From a virus, in the IMG/VR virus record IMGVR_UViG_3300027759_000158, positions 1 to 42,772 of that record: DNA of 42,772 nucleotides, one strand, 5' to 3'. A program made the position numbers and the translations under genes. How positions within the stretch are numbered: position 1 is the first letter of the stretch; each line of letters opens with the position of its first letter. The notes under the pieces were generated by a model, which did no database searches, was not told the DNA's origin, and worked only from the letters and a program-made list of their open reading frames with translations. Positions 9,584-18,070 of this stretch are shown here, piece after piece.

Positions 9584-10075
9584 TCATACTTGAGTAGATT
9601 GTGTACTGGGCGGCGGCTTTGTCCAGCAATACAGATAGAACGCCTCTCCGGCCTTGCCGTAGTTGGATACTTCGCACTCCCTGGTCGCTCCGAGCAACTC
9701 AAGCCACCTGTGGGCGACGTCATGGGTAGCAAGGCTTCGACACTCAAGGCGATGCCACCCAGATGCGTCCAGAGATGGGAAGAATACCTTCTTGGCGAAC
9801 CGATGGGTAGATAGAGATATCTCGTCAAACCTGTCGGTTGCAAACATCCAAATCGACCAAACGCCGTTCCATAGAGGTACACCGCCGCATGCCACAACAG
9901 GTTCACCGTCGTTGGCATGTAGGATATAGCCAAAGTCCCCAAGGCGCAGGATATTGTTACCAAACGCCCAGGGATCGTCGGTCCATTGGGTGGCGTAAAT
10001 CTCCGCCTTGTCCTTCGCCCTCATGTTATGGACGACGTGCTGCACCCCCTCCGGATACAGTTCAGTCACTTTCAT
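9584..10075 (-). CDS. GNAT-fold internal virion protein (T7 gp13 position)
   Basis: 163 residues. The pattern resembles a GNAT acyltransferase: a strand pair around VVACGGVPLWNG (near 60-72), a middle helix, then RLECRSLATHDVAHRWLELL (near 109-128), which looks like the usual strand plus helix, then GATRE. The canonical acetyl-CoA P-loop (Q/RxxGxG/A) is not evident, so it may be a structural derivative. T7-like phages often have a GNAT-like protein (gp13 or internal virion protein A) directly after the nozzle gene, as here. The start overlaps the upstream gene by 14 bp. Confidence 0.72.
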   Translation of the reverse strand: MKVTELYPEGVQHVVHNMRAKDKAEIYATQWTDDPWAFGNNILRLGDFGYILHANDGEPVVACGGVPLWNGVWSIWMFATDRFDEISLSTHRFAKKVFFPSLDASGWHRLECRSLATHDVAHRWLELLGATRECEVSNYGKAGEAFYLYCWTKPPPSTQSTQV

Positions 10076-12746
10076 TGAAGTCGATATGTGCGATTAGGTT
10101 AGCCAACCGGGCGTAGCCGGCGGAATTACAGGTCAGACGTACTCCGACGTGCGTCCCCATCCCGGTAGCCTGGATGCGGCCAAGAGTAAAAGTAGGCTGG
10201 CTGACCGTGGCGATTAGGTCGCGGGCATTGGGAGACACAGGATCCATACCAATCTCGATAGCCCACTCGCCCTCACAGGTCATATCAATGCCGGACAGGG
10301 TCTTCATATGCGCCGGCTTGCCGCCGTCTAGGTAGGGTAGGATGACTTCCACAGGTGAGCTGTCATATAGGCTTCCGCTTACTCCTCCGTAGACGTAGAC
10401 GTACTGGCCCTCCTTGGCATATACCTTGCCGTCCTTGGTCGTGAATTCCGTGAAGGAATGACCAGGGGAGTAGGTGGACCAGGCTGCGACCTGGCTGCTA
10501 GGGAAGTAGGAGTAGACGTAGATCTTGTTACCGATAGCCAGCCAATATCGGCCATCGTTAGGTTCGATGACCGCAGCACAGTTGACCTTCTGGGTTTCAG
10601 TCAATCCGGCTACGTCGGCCAGGACTAGGTTATCAATGGGCGTACCGACGTCATTGACGACGGCGGAGTTGGAGCTGTCGCGAGCGCGGATGGATCGTAC
10701 GCCGGAGTCGGATAGGTAGAAGACGTCGATATCTCCAACGGAGATGACGCTCTTTTGGCCTAGCGCGCCGGTGTTAGAGAGAACCTGGCCTTGTCGGTTA
10801 TTGGCAGGATCGGTGTCGATGCTCCAGATTTGAACCGTGCGTCGGGAGAACGAAGCCACGTTGCCCTGGTATAGAGCGACAGCAGTAAGCACCTCATTTC
10901 CTCCAGAGTTGTTAGACATGTTAATGAATCCAGCGCCTACGCCGGACTGTCCCCACTTGGTTGGCTGGTTCACACCGGAGAAAAACAAGCTAGACGATGC
11001 ACCTACATGCGCCTTTGTCTTGTAGGTCAAGGCAGCGACAGGCTTTAGATTGGTTACGCGGGTCGCACCCCAATAAATCGGGTTGGCTGCGTCTAGGGTC
11101 TTGGTCGCAATGAGCGTTAGACTTTGATCTGCGTAGAACTGGCTAGTGACTGTGTAGCGAACAACCTTCTGCTTTCCGTCTTCAGCCGCAACACCACCAC
11201 CAAGACCAATAACGCTCCCGATGATTACATTTCCGGAAGTCTGGACGCTAATCGGCCTTCCGTTAGGAGTTGTACCAGTACCGGCCAATGCCGTGATAAT
11301 GACTCGTCCACCGGAAAGTGTAGCCGTGTATTCTGGCGTAGAAGAGTATGCGTTAATCTGGTCAACTACGGCCTGCATCAAGTTGCTGTGAGATACGCTC
11401 CAGTTCTTTTTGACGCCCATGATTTCAACCCCATCAACGGTAACAGACGTGATTCCGTTGGTAGTTCCGCCTGCAAGCGTACCCATCGTGGCGATGAACC
11501 TGGATGGGTTGTAAGGGCTTACCGCAATGGTAGCAGGATCAATAAGCTGATAAAGGTCATAAACTCCGGATGGATTAGCATCAAACTCGATTTGCACTAG
11601 CGTACCATTAGCCTCTGCACCCTTTTCAGCAGGAGCATAAAGGTACATGGAGTTAGTGTCATTCCCGCTGTTGTAGTCACGAAGATATGAATACGCAGAA
11701 TACTTATGGTTTAGTCCAGCCGTGGTGTTCTCGTTGATTACCTTTGCGATATTGAACAGCAGACTGCCCCAGTTTGAACCAGTCGTGTATGTTGGAGTAT
11801 AGGTATTATATTTAAGCCCAACAGTTCCCCCCCAACCTAGTAAGTCTAGGCCATCGGCAGCCGTTAGAGAAGACGCTCCGGCGCGGATGCTTCGGATTCC
11901 AGGGCATGATGCTGCGTCAAAATTGCGTCCATCCTTCCATAAGGAAGCCGGCTGGGCATAGCCTCCAGTAACAGCAAACGATCCTGCCGCCTTAACCTCA
12001 ACCTTTGGTTCGACGTACTCTTGGAGGGTAGTCATAGCCACAACGATGCCACCTTCGGTAGCACTAGGGCTGGACGTGTAAGATGGCGTGAAATTTACGC
12101 CTACAGGCGCAGTAACATCAATCCAAGGATTGACAGAACTGATCGTGTTAGAGGTAGTTGCGACCCATCCGGTAGTATTAGGCCCAGACGTTTCTCCATT
12201 GATCTGCCAAGTAATGGTAGAAAGGAATCCCTGCATCGGGTGGCTGCTTGCTGGAATCATCCAACTCCTTGTGGTGCCAACATAGAAGTCTGGGATAAAT
12301 ACTCCGTCTAGATATGGGATAATATCTCCATTGTCCCACTTTGCTAATACGAAAGTCTTACCTCCGTACAGGGTGCTGTATACGATATCTACCAAAGAGA
12401 TGTTATGACCGATTGCGACAAACTCTCCGGATGGATGCTTTAGGAACTTTGCCCATAAATCTCCAGCAACATATAATTCAGTATCAGATGTGTCTGAATT
12501 CCATCCATCCGTAAAAGTGTATACCCTATTAGCAGTAGCCTGTAGTCCGTGAAACGGACGATCAAAACGAGCAGAGTTAATAGCCTGGTTTGGGTTTACA
12601 GCCTCAAAAGCTTTACGCTTCTCAATCTCACCACCGCGAGAGATATGAGCATTGTTTAACACCTGGAGCGTACCAGGCTTGGCCGTAAGCGGATGGCGCC
12701 GCGTGTCGAGGCCGGCTGAAAAGTTCTCGACGACGATATATGACAT
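10062..12746 (-). CDS. Tail nozzle / large tail tube protein (T7 gp12-like position)
   Basis: 894 residues starting MSYIVVENFSAGLDTRRHP. The opening pattern, with a statement of frame strand, then GLDTRR, LNNAHISRGGEIEKRKAF, is typical of podovirus nozzle or stabilisation proteins that cap the short tail. The body is beta-rich with many Gly, Thr, Asn and aromatic residues, and a propeller-like segment around residues 590-760 (VASFSRRTVQIWSID, IDVFYLSDSGVRSIRARDSS). It follows the adaptor gene by 3 bp and precedes the GNAT-like gene, as in T7-like clusters. Confident as a tail structural protein, less so for the exact T7 equivalent. Confidence 0.82.
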   Translation of the reverse strand: MSYIVVENFSAGLDTRRHPLTAKPGTLQVLNNAHISRGGEIEKRKAFEAVNPNQAINSARFDRPFHGLQATANRVYTFTDGWNSDTSDTELYVAGDLWAKFLKHPSGEFVAIGHNISLVDIVYSTLYGGKTFVLAKWDNGDIIPYLDGVFIPDFYVGTTRSWMIPASSHPMQGFLSTITWQINGETSGPNTTGWVATTSNTISSVNPWIDVTAPVGVNFTPSYTSSPSATEGGIVVAMTTLQEYVEPKVEVKAAGSFAVTGGYAQPASLWKDGRNFDAASCPGIRSIRAGASSLTAADGLDLLGWGGTVGLKYNTYTPTYTTGSNWGSLLFNIAKVINENTTAGLNHKYSAYSYLRDYNSGNDTNSMYLYAPAEKGAEANGTLVQIEFDANPSGVYDLYQLIDPATIAVSPYNPSRFIATMGTLAGGTTNGITSVTVDGVEIMGVKKNWSVSHSNLMQAVVDQINAYSSTPEYTATLSGGRVIITALAGTGTTPNGRPISVQTSGNVIIGSVIGLGGGVAAEDGKQKVVRYTVTSQFYADQSLTLIATKTLDAANPIYWGATRVTNLKPVAALTYKTKAHVGASSSLFFSGVNQPTKWGQSGVGAGFINMSNNSGGNEVLTAVALYQGNVASFSRRTVQIWSIDTDPANNRQGQVLSNTGALGQKSVISVGDIDVFYLSDSGVRSIRARDSSNSAVVNDVGTPIDNLVLADVAGLTETQKVNCAAVIEPNDGRYWLAIGNKIYVYSYFPSSQVAAWSTYSPGHSFTEFTTKDGKVYAKEGQYVYVYGGVSGSLYDSSPVEVILPYLDGGKPAHMKTLSGIDMTCEGEWAIEIGMDPVSPNARDLIATVSQPTFTLGRIQATGMGTHVGVRLTCNSAGYARLANLIAHIDFNESD

Positions 12747-12749
12747 AAA

Positions 12750-13448
12750 TTAAACCCTGGTGCTAGGGGTGATTCGCGCGCCGTTTAGGAAACTTCCACC
12801 TTCATTGGGCATTCCTCCACCGAGAGTGAAGACGTCATTCTTGATGCCGCTTCCCTTTAGCTTGGTGAACAGTTCGTTGGCCGCACTCATCTTTCCTTGA
12901 GCGTCTTGGGACTTTGCGCGAGCAAGCAGTTCGGCAGCAGCAAACAGCACGATGAGGTTATCATCAAGCAATGCTACGTCCGAATCATTGACCATCTTCG
13001 GAAGCTTCTTGATCGCCTTGAACCGGACAACGCACTCGTTGCTAGAGGGCGTCGGCCAGACTTCAAACTGGTTACCCTCATAGTGGCGCCAATGAGTTGC
13101 TGGATCTTGCTTATCTCCATCCTGGTGATCGCTGGAGTTATACTGTTCGATGCCGATGCCGTACACCAGAGGACGCCAGGACGAGGAGTACTTGATACTA
13201 GCCTCGTTGATTCGACCGAAGTCTATCTCTGGGTCGAATCCGTAGTAACGCGATCCGTTTACCATTTGCTCGTCCCGCTCGATAAATGCGAACGGCCAGT
13301 CGAACTTTTCCCACAGCCAGGATTGGGTGCGATTAAGGATGTGATGCAACGCCGGCAGGGAGTTAACCCCCATCGATACGTTGGTGGATGCACCGATCTC
13401 TGCCCGCAGGGCATCGACCAGCGCGGAGAGCTGGGTGCCGCGAGCCAT
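12750..13448 (-). CDS. Head-tail adaptor (tail tubular protein A / gp4-like)
   Basis: 232 residues with an N-terminal helical domain (LVDALRAEIG, LHHILNRTQSWLWEKFDWPF) followed by a beta-rich middle (residues 60-150, many Tyr/Trp) and a C-terminal helix pair (VLFAAAELLARAKSQDAQGK). This helix-beta-helix layout with the WEKFDWPF aromatic patch is what podovirus adaptor proteins look like, forming the ring between portal and nozzle. It lies directly before the large tail protein. Start ATG is 3 bp after the upstream stop. Confidence 0.78.
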   Translation of the reverse strand: MARGTQLSALVDALRAEIGASTNVSMGVNSLPALHHILNRTQSWLWEKFDWPFAFIERDEQMVNGSRYYGFDPEIDFGRINEASIKYSSSWRPLVYGIGIEQYNSSDHQDGDKQDPATHWRHYEGNQFEVWPTPSSNECVVRFKAIKKLPKMVNDSDVALLDDNLIVLFAAAELLARAKSQDAQGKMSAANELFTKLKGSGIKNDVFTLGGGMPNEGGSFLNGARITPSTRV

Positions 13449-13451
13449 CGG

Positions 13452-13748
13452 TTACTTCTTCTTGGAGGTTTCTTCCGGCACTTCGACACCAACCTCTGCG
13501 AGGGTGGTAGGAAGCTTGGAGGTGACACCGGGGAAGAACTTGGCAATCACGGCTTCCGTGTAACGCTTGTCCAGAGCGGCGCGTTCCGCAGCCTGGTCGG
13601 TAGACGAGACGCGGGACTTCTTGATGTTGACGACAGCATCGTGGCCGTGGATGGCTTTGAGGATGGCGATTTCGGGAGCCGAGACTTCCTTGCGAACTGT
13701 GTTCTCAAGGGAGCCGGCGAGTCGGATTTCTACGTTGGCGTGTTCCAT
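13452..13748 (-). CDS. Small protein downstream of major capsid, unknown
   Basis: 98 residues, Ala/Val/Lys/Glu-rich. It reads as a short beta-helix protein with the segment SAPEIAILKAIHGHDAV (about 23-39), ending in ETSKKK. The APEI...L...HG pattern is similar to a small protein often found behind phage capsid genes, but I cannot assign it firmly. It is separated from the capsid gene by an intrinsic terminator, so its mRNA should be less abundant than capsid mRNA. Possible head decoration or head-completion role by position only. Confidence 0.7.
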   Translation of the reverse strand: MEHANVEIRLAGSLENTVRKEVSAPEIAILKAIHGHDAVVNIKKSRVSSTDQAAERAALDKRYTEAVIAKFFPGVTSKLPTTLAEVGVEVPEETSKKK

Positions 13749-13782
13749 CCATACATCGTGCCACGGCTTGCCATTGTTGCAA

Positions 13783-13817
13783 GCAAAAGGGGGTGGCTAC
13801 TTGCGTAACCACCCCCT
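13783..13817 (-). terminator. Intrinsic terminator after the major capsid gene
   Basis: Read on the minus strand, AGGGGGTGG (13817-13809) pairs with CCACCCCCT (13796-13788) around a 12-nt loop, followed by TTTTGCTT. This lies 22 bp beyond the capsid stop. It should reduce transcription into downstream tail genes and raise capsid mRNA relative to them. Confidence 0.8.
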
Positions 13818-13839
13818 GGGGGAGTCTATCGACTACCGA

Positions 13840-14886
13840 TTAGTCGGTGATTTCGTAGACGGCACAGCCGGTGAACTGCTTGCCGGTGAGGCCACCGGTC
13901 CAGGTCATGGCGCGGTACAGAACGTACTGGTCGTGCGGGCGGGCAGGATTGTGCTGCTTCTTGTCTTCGCCGTCCATCACCATGAGGTTGATGTTCGACT
14001 GGTCGATGAAGTAAGCACGATTCTGGAAGCCCAGGTCGTCGAGGGTCGGGTCGTACACGAAGGTACCGATACCACGCATGGTGATGCCAGCGAGGCCGAT
14101 GTCCGTGTCGGACTTGGAGAAACCTTCCTGGGTGTAGACACCCTTGGAAGTGATTTCCTTGTCGAGGTATTCCAGGAATCCGGAACCACAGAGGACGAGG
14201 GACGGCTTGCCGCCGAAGCGGGTGAGCTGTCGAACTTCCTTGCGGAGGAATTCGCTGACCTTCTGCTGGCCGGAAACCCAGACGACGGCGTTAGCGCCGA
14301 CAGCCGAGCGGTTGCGCCACTTGGCGTTGGTAGCACGGTCGATACCGCCGACGGTGCCGGTGGTGGGGTCGTCCGTGATCAACGACGTGATGCCAGGGAC
14401 GACTTTAGCGTCCTGGGTACCGTCGAGCCAGAGCATCTCGTTGAACGAGCGCGCCCAGCCTTCGGTCATGTCCTTGAGCTTTTCGTCGAGCAGGCCGGTG
14501 AGGACCGTGAGGTCGCGCTCCGAGTGCTTGGACGTGGAGGCGCCATTGGAGGAATCGACGACGGAAAGACCGTCGTGCTTCAGCTCGGTGAGCGTCAGCG
14601 AGATACCAGCATGGATTTCCTTCCAGGGGAAGGACGCGCGCTTCGTGTTGGCCGGGTTGGCGTACGAGACGGTGTCGTTGTGGGTGAAGCCAGCAATCGA
14701 GGTCGTGTAGTCAAACGTGACCGGGATGCTGATGTTACCCTTACCGCCGGGGAAAGTCTTCTGCTTGCCGGTGAGGGCTTTGAGCAGGGGCTTTTCCTGG
14801 ATGTTTTGGGCGAAGGCCGGACCCTTGACGTAGTAGTCGAGGGCCGACGCGGTGATGTTAGCGAGTTCAGCGTTAGTGAATGCCAT
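13840..14886 (-). CDS. Major capsid protein (HK97-fold expected)
   Basis: 348 residues from ATG at 14886 (MAFTNAELANITASALDYYV). It follows portal and scaffold and precedes a terminator and the adaptor, which is the expected slot. The sequence is Thr/Gly/Asp-rich, well mixed alpha/beta, with an N-terminal helix, a long central helix region (DLTVLTGLLDEKLKDMTEGW, about 125-144) consistent with the HK97 spine helix, and a beta-rich end (GGLTGKQFTGCAVYEI). Length is normal for a coat protein. The leader is CGCACAAAACCT with no Shine-Dalgarno. I assign it mainly from order and length; family membership within HK97-type coats is not determined. Confidence 0.85.
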   Translation of the reverse strand: MAFTNAELANITASALDYYVKGPAFAQNIQEKPLLKALTGKQKTFPGGKGNISIPVTFDYTTSIAGFTHNDTVSYANPANTKRASFPWKEIHAGISLTLTELKHDGLSVVDSSNGASTSKHSERDLTVLTGLLDEKLKDMTEGWARSFNEMLWLDGTQDAKVVPGITSLITDDPTTGTVGGIDRATNAKWRNRSAVGANAVVWVSGQQKVSEFLRKEVRQLTRFGGKPSLVLCGSGFLEYLDKEITSKGVYTQEGFSKSDTDIGLAGITMRGIGTFVYDPTLDDLGFQNRAYFIDQSNINLMVMDGEDKKQHNPARPHDQYVLYRAMTWTGGLTGKQFTGCAVYEITD

Positions 14887-14898
14887 AGGTTTTGTGCG

Positions 14899-15921
14899 TT
14901 AGCGGGTTTGCATTGCACCCATACGAACCGCCTCTAGGAGGCTGCGCGGCTGGGCCGTTGCGTGGGCGGACGACGTGGAGCTTGATACATTGGTGACAGG
15001 CCGACGCTGGGGTGCGAATCGGGAAAGCCGCTCCTTGATAGTGGAGTGGGCGCGCTCAACGAGCGCAAGAGCCTCCTCCGGAGTACTCGGCTTTTCCGCC
15101 TGCAACATCAGTTTGACCTGGTCGATGACCATCTCCTGTTTGGCGGACCAATCGGGATCCTTGACCCTCATCTGCTGTTCCCAGTTAACCACCGCAGAAT
15201 GGATGTTGCCGCGAGACTGTTGGTCGCGCTGCTGCATCGCATTTACCTGTTGCTGCTGATAAAGACCCTGCTGTGCTTTGAGCATAGCAAGTTCCTTGGC
15301 GCTTTCCTCATCGACGTAGCCCTCTTCAACCTTTTTCTGGATATCGGGGGGTAACGTCGCACCGACGAAAGCATCGAGCCGCGACTTGTATTCGCTGATC
15401 CTCTTGTGGGCTTCGACCGGATTGGTCTTCATTAGGGCCATGATATGGAACCCCTCTGCGACTTCTTCGGTTGATAGCCCATTCGACGACATGAAGGTAG
15501 TGACCTTTCGGAATTCATCCGATTCGGCGCGGTATGCATCACGCTCCGTGATCATCTCCTTCCAGCGAGGGTGGTTATGGAACGGCAGTTTCTTGTCTGC
15601 TTCCGGCGTGGACTTCTCCTTCGCTGTGTCGTCCAGACTAGGCGTAGGGTTTCCAGTACCTTCAGCGGATTTGCCGTTGGTTTCCGAGTTAGACGAATCC
15701 TCGTCAGCCGATCCTTGCGCCGCGCGTTTTACGGCGTCGAGCAGGGATTTAGGCTTCTTATTAGCGTCTTGGTCGCCCGACTCCGACGAGGAAGCCTGGC
15801 TGTTTTCTTTAGCGTCGCTCGACTCCGGTGCAGTTTCCTGTTCCGGAGTAGAAATGGGTTCTTGCACAGGAACATTGTCCTGCGTTTCGATGGCGTCGGT
15901 TGGCTCGTTTGGGTCGGGCAT
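14899..15921 (-). CDS. Capsid scaffolding protein
   Basis: 340 residues. The first 110 are acidic and disordered (many Glu, Asp, Ser, Gln, Pro), the middle (110-270) is helical and charged with a Gln-rich stretch near 217-227, and the end is basic (RLSRFAPQRRP, then MGAMQTR). Acidic disordered start, helical middle and basic C-terminal capsid-binding tail is the usual scaffold layout. Located between portal and capsid as expected. The gene ends 12 bp before the capsid ATG. Confidence 0.85.
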   Translation of the reverse strand: MPDPNEPTDAIETQDNVPVQEPISTPEQETAPESSDAKENSQASSSESGDQDANKKPKSLLDAVKRAAQGSADEDSSNSETNGKSAEGTGNPTPSLDDTAKEKSTPEADKKLPFHNHPRWKEMITERDAYRAESDEFRKVTTFMSSNGLSTEEVAEGFHIMALMKTNPVEAHKRISEYKSRLDAFVGATLPPDIQKKVEEGYVDEESAKELAMLKAQQGLYQQQQVNAMQQRDQQSRGNIHSAVVNWEQQMRVKDPDWSAKQEMVIDQVKLMLQAEKPSTPEEALALVERAHSTIKERLSRFAPQRRPVTNVSSSTSSAHATAQPRSLLEAVRMGAMQTR

Positions 15922-15952
15922 GAGATTACTATAGGGTATGATTTATCGGAAA

Positions 15953-18055
15953 TCAACCATTCGGATACTGAACGCCGTTGGCACGGATATCGCTAGGCGA
16001 AGCGGGAGCGGTCGGACCGTCTGCACCGGGTGCGCCAGGAGCAGGTCCGACGTTAGTTGCGCCGGCGCCACCTTGGAGGTTCGGGTCGGCAGCAGGGTCG
16101 CCGGCTGGTGCGAGTTGCTTCTGGGCGTTCATGGCGACGATGGAAGGTAGGGCTGCACGGATAGCGTCCGTGATGTCCATGCCATCGTCCATACGCTTGA
16201 GTGCTTCCTTCGCCATGAATTCGGGATTCATGCCAGGGATCTGCAACAGGATGGGGGCGATGCGTTCAAAGTTCTGCATCTGGATCGCCTTGTTTGGGCG
16301 ACCATTGGATCCGGCTTCGACTTCCAGCATCAGCTCGGATGCAATCTCATTGATGGCAAGCTGCGGCCAAACGGCGCCAGGTCCGGCAATCTTCATCACC
16401 GTTTGCTGGTCCATCTGCTCAAGCAGCACCTGTCCGGTGGTACGCGCCATCTCGCCCAGGAAGTCCTCAAGGTCGTCCACATTGGACGACAGGCTGGACA
16501 TACGGCTGCCCTCGGCGACGGATACTTCCGTGGCTGTGGATGCTGACGTACCGCCTAGGTTAGCTTCCTGGCTGCCAACCACCCGCATCATGTCATCCAG
16601 TAGCATGGACGTGTCGTACAGGCTAGGGTCGATGGGGTTGTGTTGGACCGGCTGGAGGATGGAGTTGACGGCCTGTCCGGGCGACAGGTTCTGAAGTTTG
16701 ATGACAGCGTTGGCCGGGTGGGACTGGAGGTTGGTGATGTCCTTCTCGGACAATGCACCTTCGTAGGTCGCGTAAAGTGGGCGGTTAGCGAACCGATGCT
16801 CACGCAAAGCCTGTCGCGCGCGGTTGTATTCACGCTGGACCGGCATCAACAGGCGGACGTCGGATGGAGGGATGACATCCTTTTCGGATTCAACCTCATT
16901 GAAGATCAGAGGGAAGAAAGGCCAGAATCGTTCCAGTTCAAGGTGGGGAGGTTCTGGTTCCTTGAGGAAGTCGTGGTATCCGTCGCACACGACATACAGC
17001 ATGCCGTCTTTCTTGGAGTAGATTTCCCACACCACGGCCTTGTGGCATTCTTCTTCGCCTTCGTTCTTATCTTCATAGGCCGTGTATTCCTTACCAAGGT
17101 CAATCTTGTAGATTTCCTTCACGTCCTCGACATCGAGGATAAACTCCTGGGCAATCCAGTCGGCGCCGACGAAACCGGACATCTGCCGGCACTTCGGATC
17201 CACGATGACCGTGTGGGACATCGGGAAGTCAAAGACAACGCCTTCCTTGATGATGACGTCCTGCTTTTCTTGGATGCTCTTGAGGAGCAATCGGAGCTGC
17301 TCCATCTTGGCATGGTCTTCGGAGAACTTCTCGTCGATGCGGTCAGCGGTAAGACGCTCAAGGGTAGACAACTGCTCGGTGATGTCGGTGATACGCTCCA
17401 CATCTTCCGGTCGCTTCTCCATGACCCGGTGGTAGCCAATCTTGACGTATCCAATTCCGTTCACGCATGTGCGTCGGACGAGCTGTTTCATTTGCCCCTT
17501 GAAGTTGGGCTGCTGTTCCTGGAGCTGGTGGTGAGCGACAATCTCCATCGTCTTCGCTACTCGGTCAAGCATACGGCGACGCTCGAAACCCTGCTGCGCG
17601 TCCTGGATCGTCTGCATCATCGTGGGATCCATAGGCTGACCAGTAGCCATAGAATTCTGCATGGACGTCTGGACGGCCTGGAATGAAGACATGTCACCTT
17701 CCCAAGTGGCAAAGTCTAAAGTCTCGCGTCGCTTGGCGACGAACTTGGGATTCTTGGCGTACAGGGCGGAGACTCGCTGGCCGACGTGACGCTGGACGAT
17801 GTTAGCGACGTATCGGTCATCGTTGTCGTTGGAAGACCATTGCTTGCCCATGTAGAAGTCCGTGTCTTCCTTCATTCGGTCGAATGACTTCTTCCAATGC
17901 TTCTTGGCGTTCTCGACCTTCTTGATGAGGGACTTGACGAGTGAGGCGCGAGAAGGGCCAGGCGCAACGGTGTCGCGCTTGATGCCGGTCTGCATCGGTT
18001 CTTCCGGCTGCATCGGATCTACAGGCATCGCCTCGCTCTCGTATTCGTTTTCCAT
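15953..18055 (-). CDS. Portal protein
   Basis: 700 residues, the dodecameric ring at the packaging vertex. Features seen: an N-terminal helical segment with DFYMGKQW (about 66-73), a clip/stem region rich in Glu and Lys (about 215-270), the segment LLMPVQREYNRARQALREHR (about 405-424), typical of portals with the long kinked helix, and a Pro/Ala/Gly-rich disordered C-terminus (about 645-700). P22-like portals share this length and the helical middle. It lies directly after the large terminase, 15 bp downstream, and precedes the scaffold gene by 31 bp. Confidence 0.88.
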   Translation of the reverse strand: MENEYESEAMPVDPMQPEEPMQTGIKRDTVAPGPSRASLVKSLIKKVENAKKHWKKSFDRMKEDTDFYMGKQWSSNDNDDRYVANIVQRHVGQRVSALYAKNPKFVAKRRETLDFATWEGDMSSFQAVQTSMQNSMATGQPMDPTMMQTIQDAQQGFERRRMLDRVAKTMEIVAHHQLQEQQPNFKGQMKQLVRRTCVNGIGYVKIGYHRVMEKRPEDVERITDITEQLSTLERLTADRIDEKFSEDHAKMEQLRLLLKSIQEKQDVIIKEGVVFDFPMSHTVIVDPKCRQMSGFVGADWIAQEFILDVEDVKEIYKIDLGKEYTAYEDKNEGEEECHKAVVWEIYSKKDGMLYVVCDGYHDFLKEPEPPHLELERFWPFFPLIFNEVESEKDVIPPSDVRLLMPVQREYNRARQALREHRFANRPLYATYEGALSEKDITNLQSHPANAVIKLQNLSPGQAVNSILQPVQHNPIDPSLYDTSMLLDDMMRVVGSQEANLGGTSASTATEVSVAEGSRMSSLSSNVDDLEDFLGEMARTTGQVLLEQMDQQTVMKIAGPGAVWPQLAINEIASELMLEVEAGSNGRPNKAIQMQNFERIAPILLQIPGMNPEFMAKEALKRMDDGMDITDAIRAALPSIVAMNAQKQLAPAGDPAADPNLQGGAGATNVGPAPGAPGADGPTAPASPSDIRANGVQYPNG

Positions 18056-18070
18056 TTGATGTATTTATGT

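Noticed and set aside
13567-14937. Plus-strand ORF of 456 residues over capsid and its flanks
   Set aside because: Shadow of the capsid gene; the minus-strand frame has the right place and length and no leader precedes the plus ORF.
16640-17686. Plus-strand ORF of 348 residues over portal
   Set aside because: Complement of the portal gene, Leu/Asp/Val-rich composition, no conserved motif.
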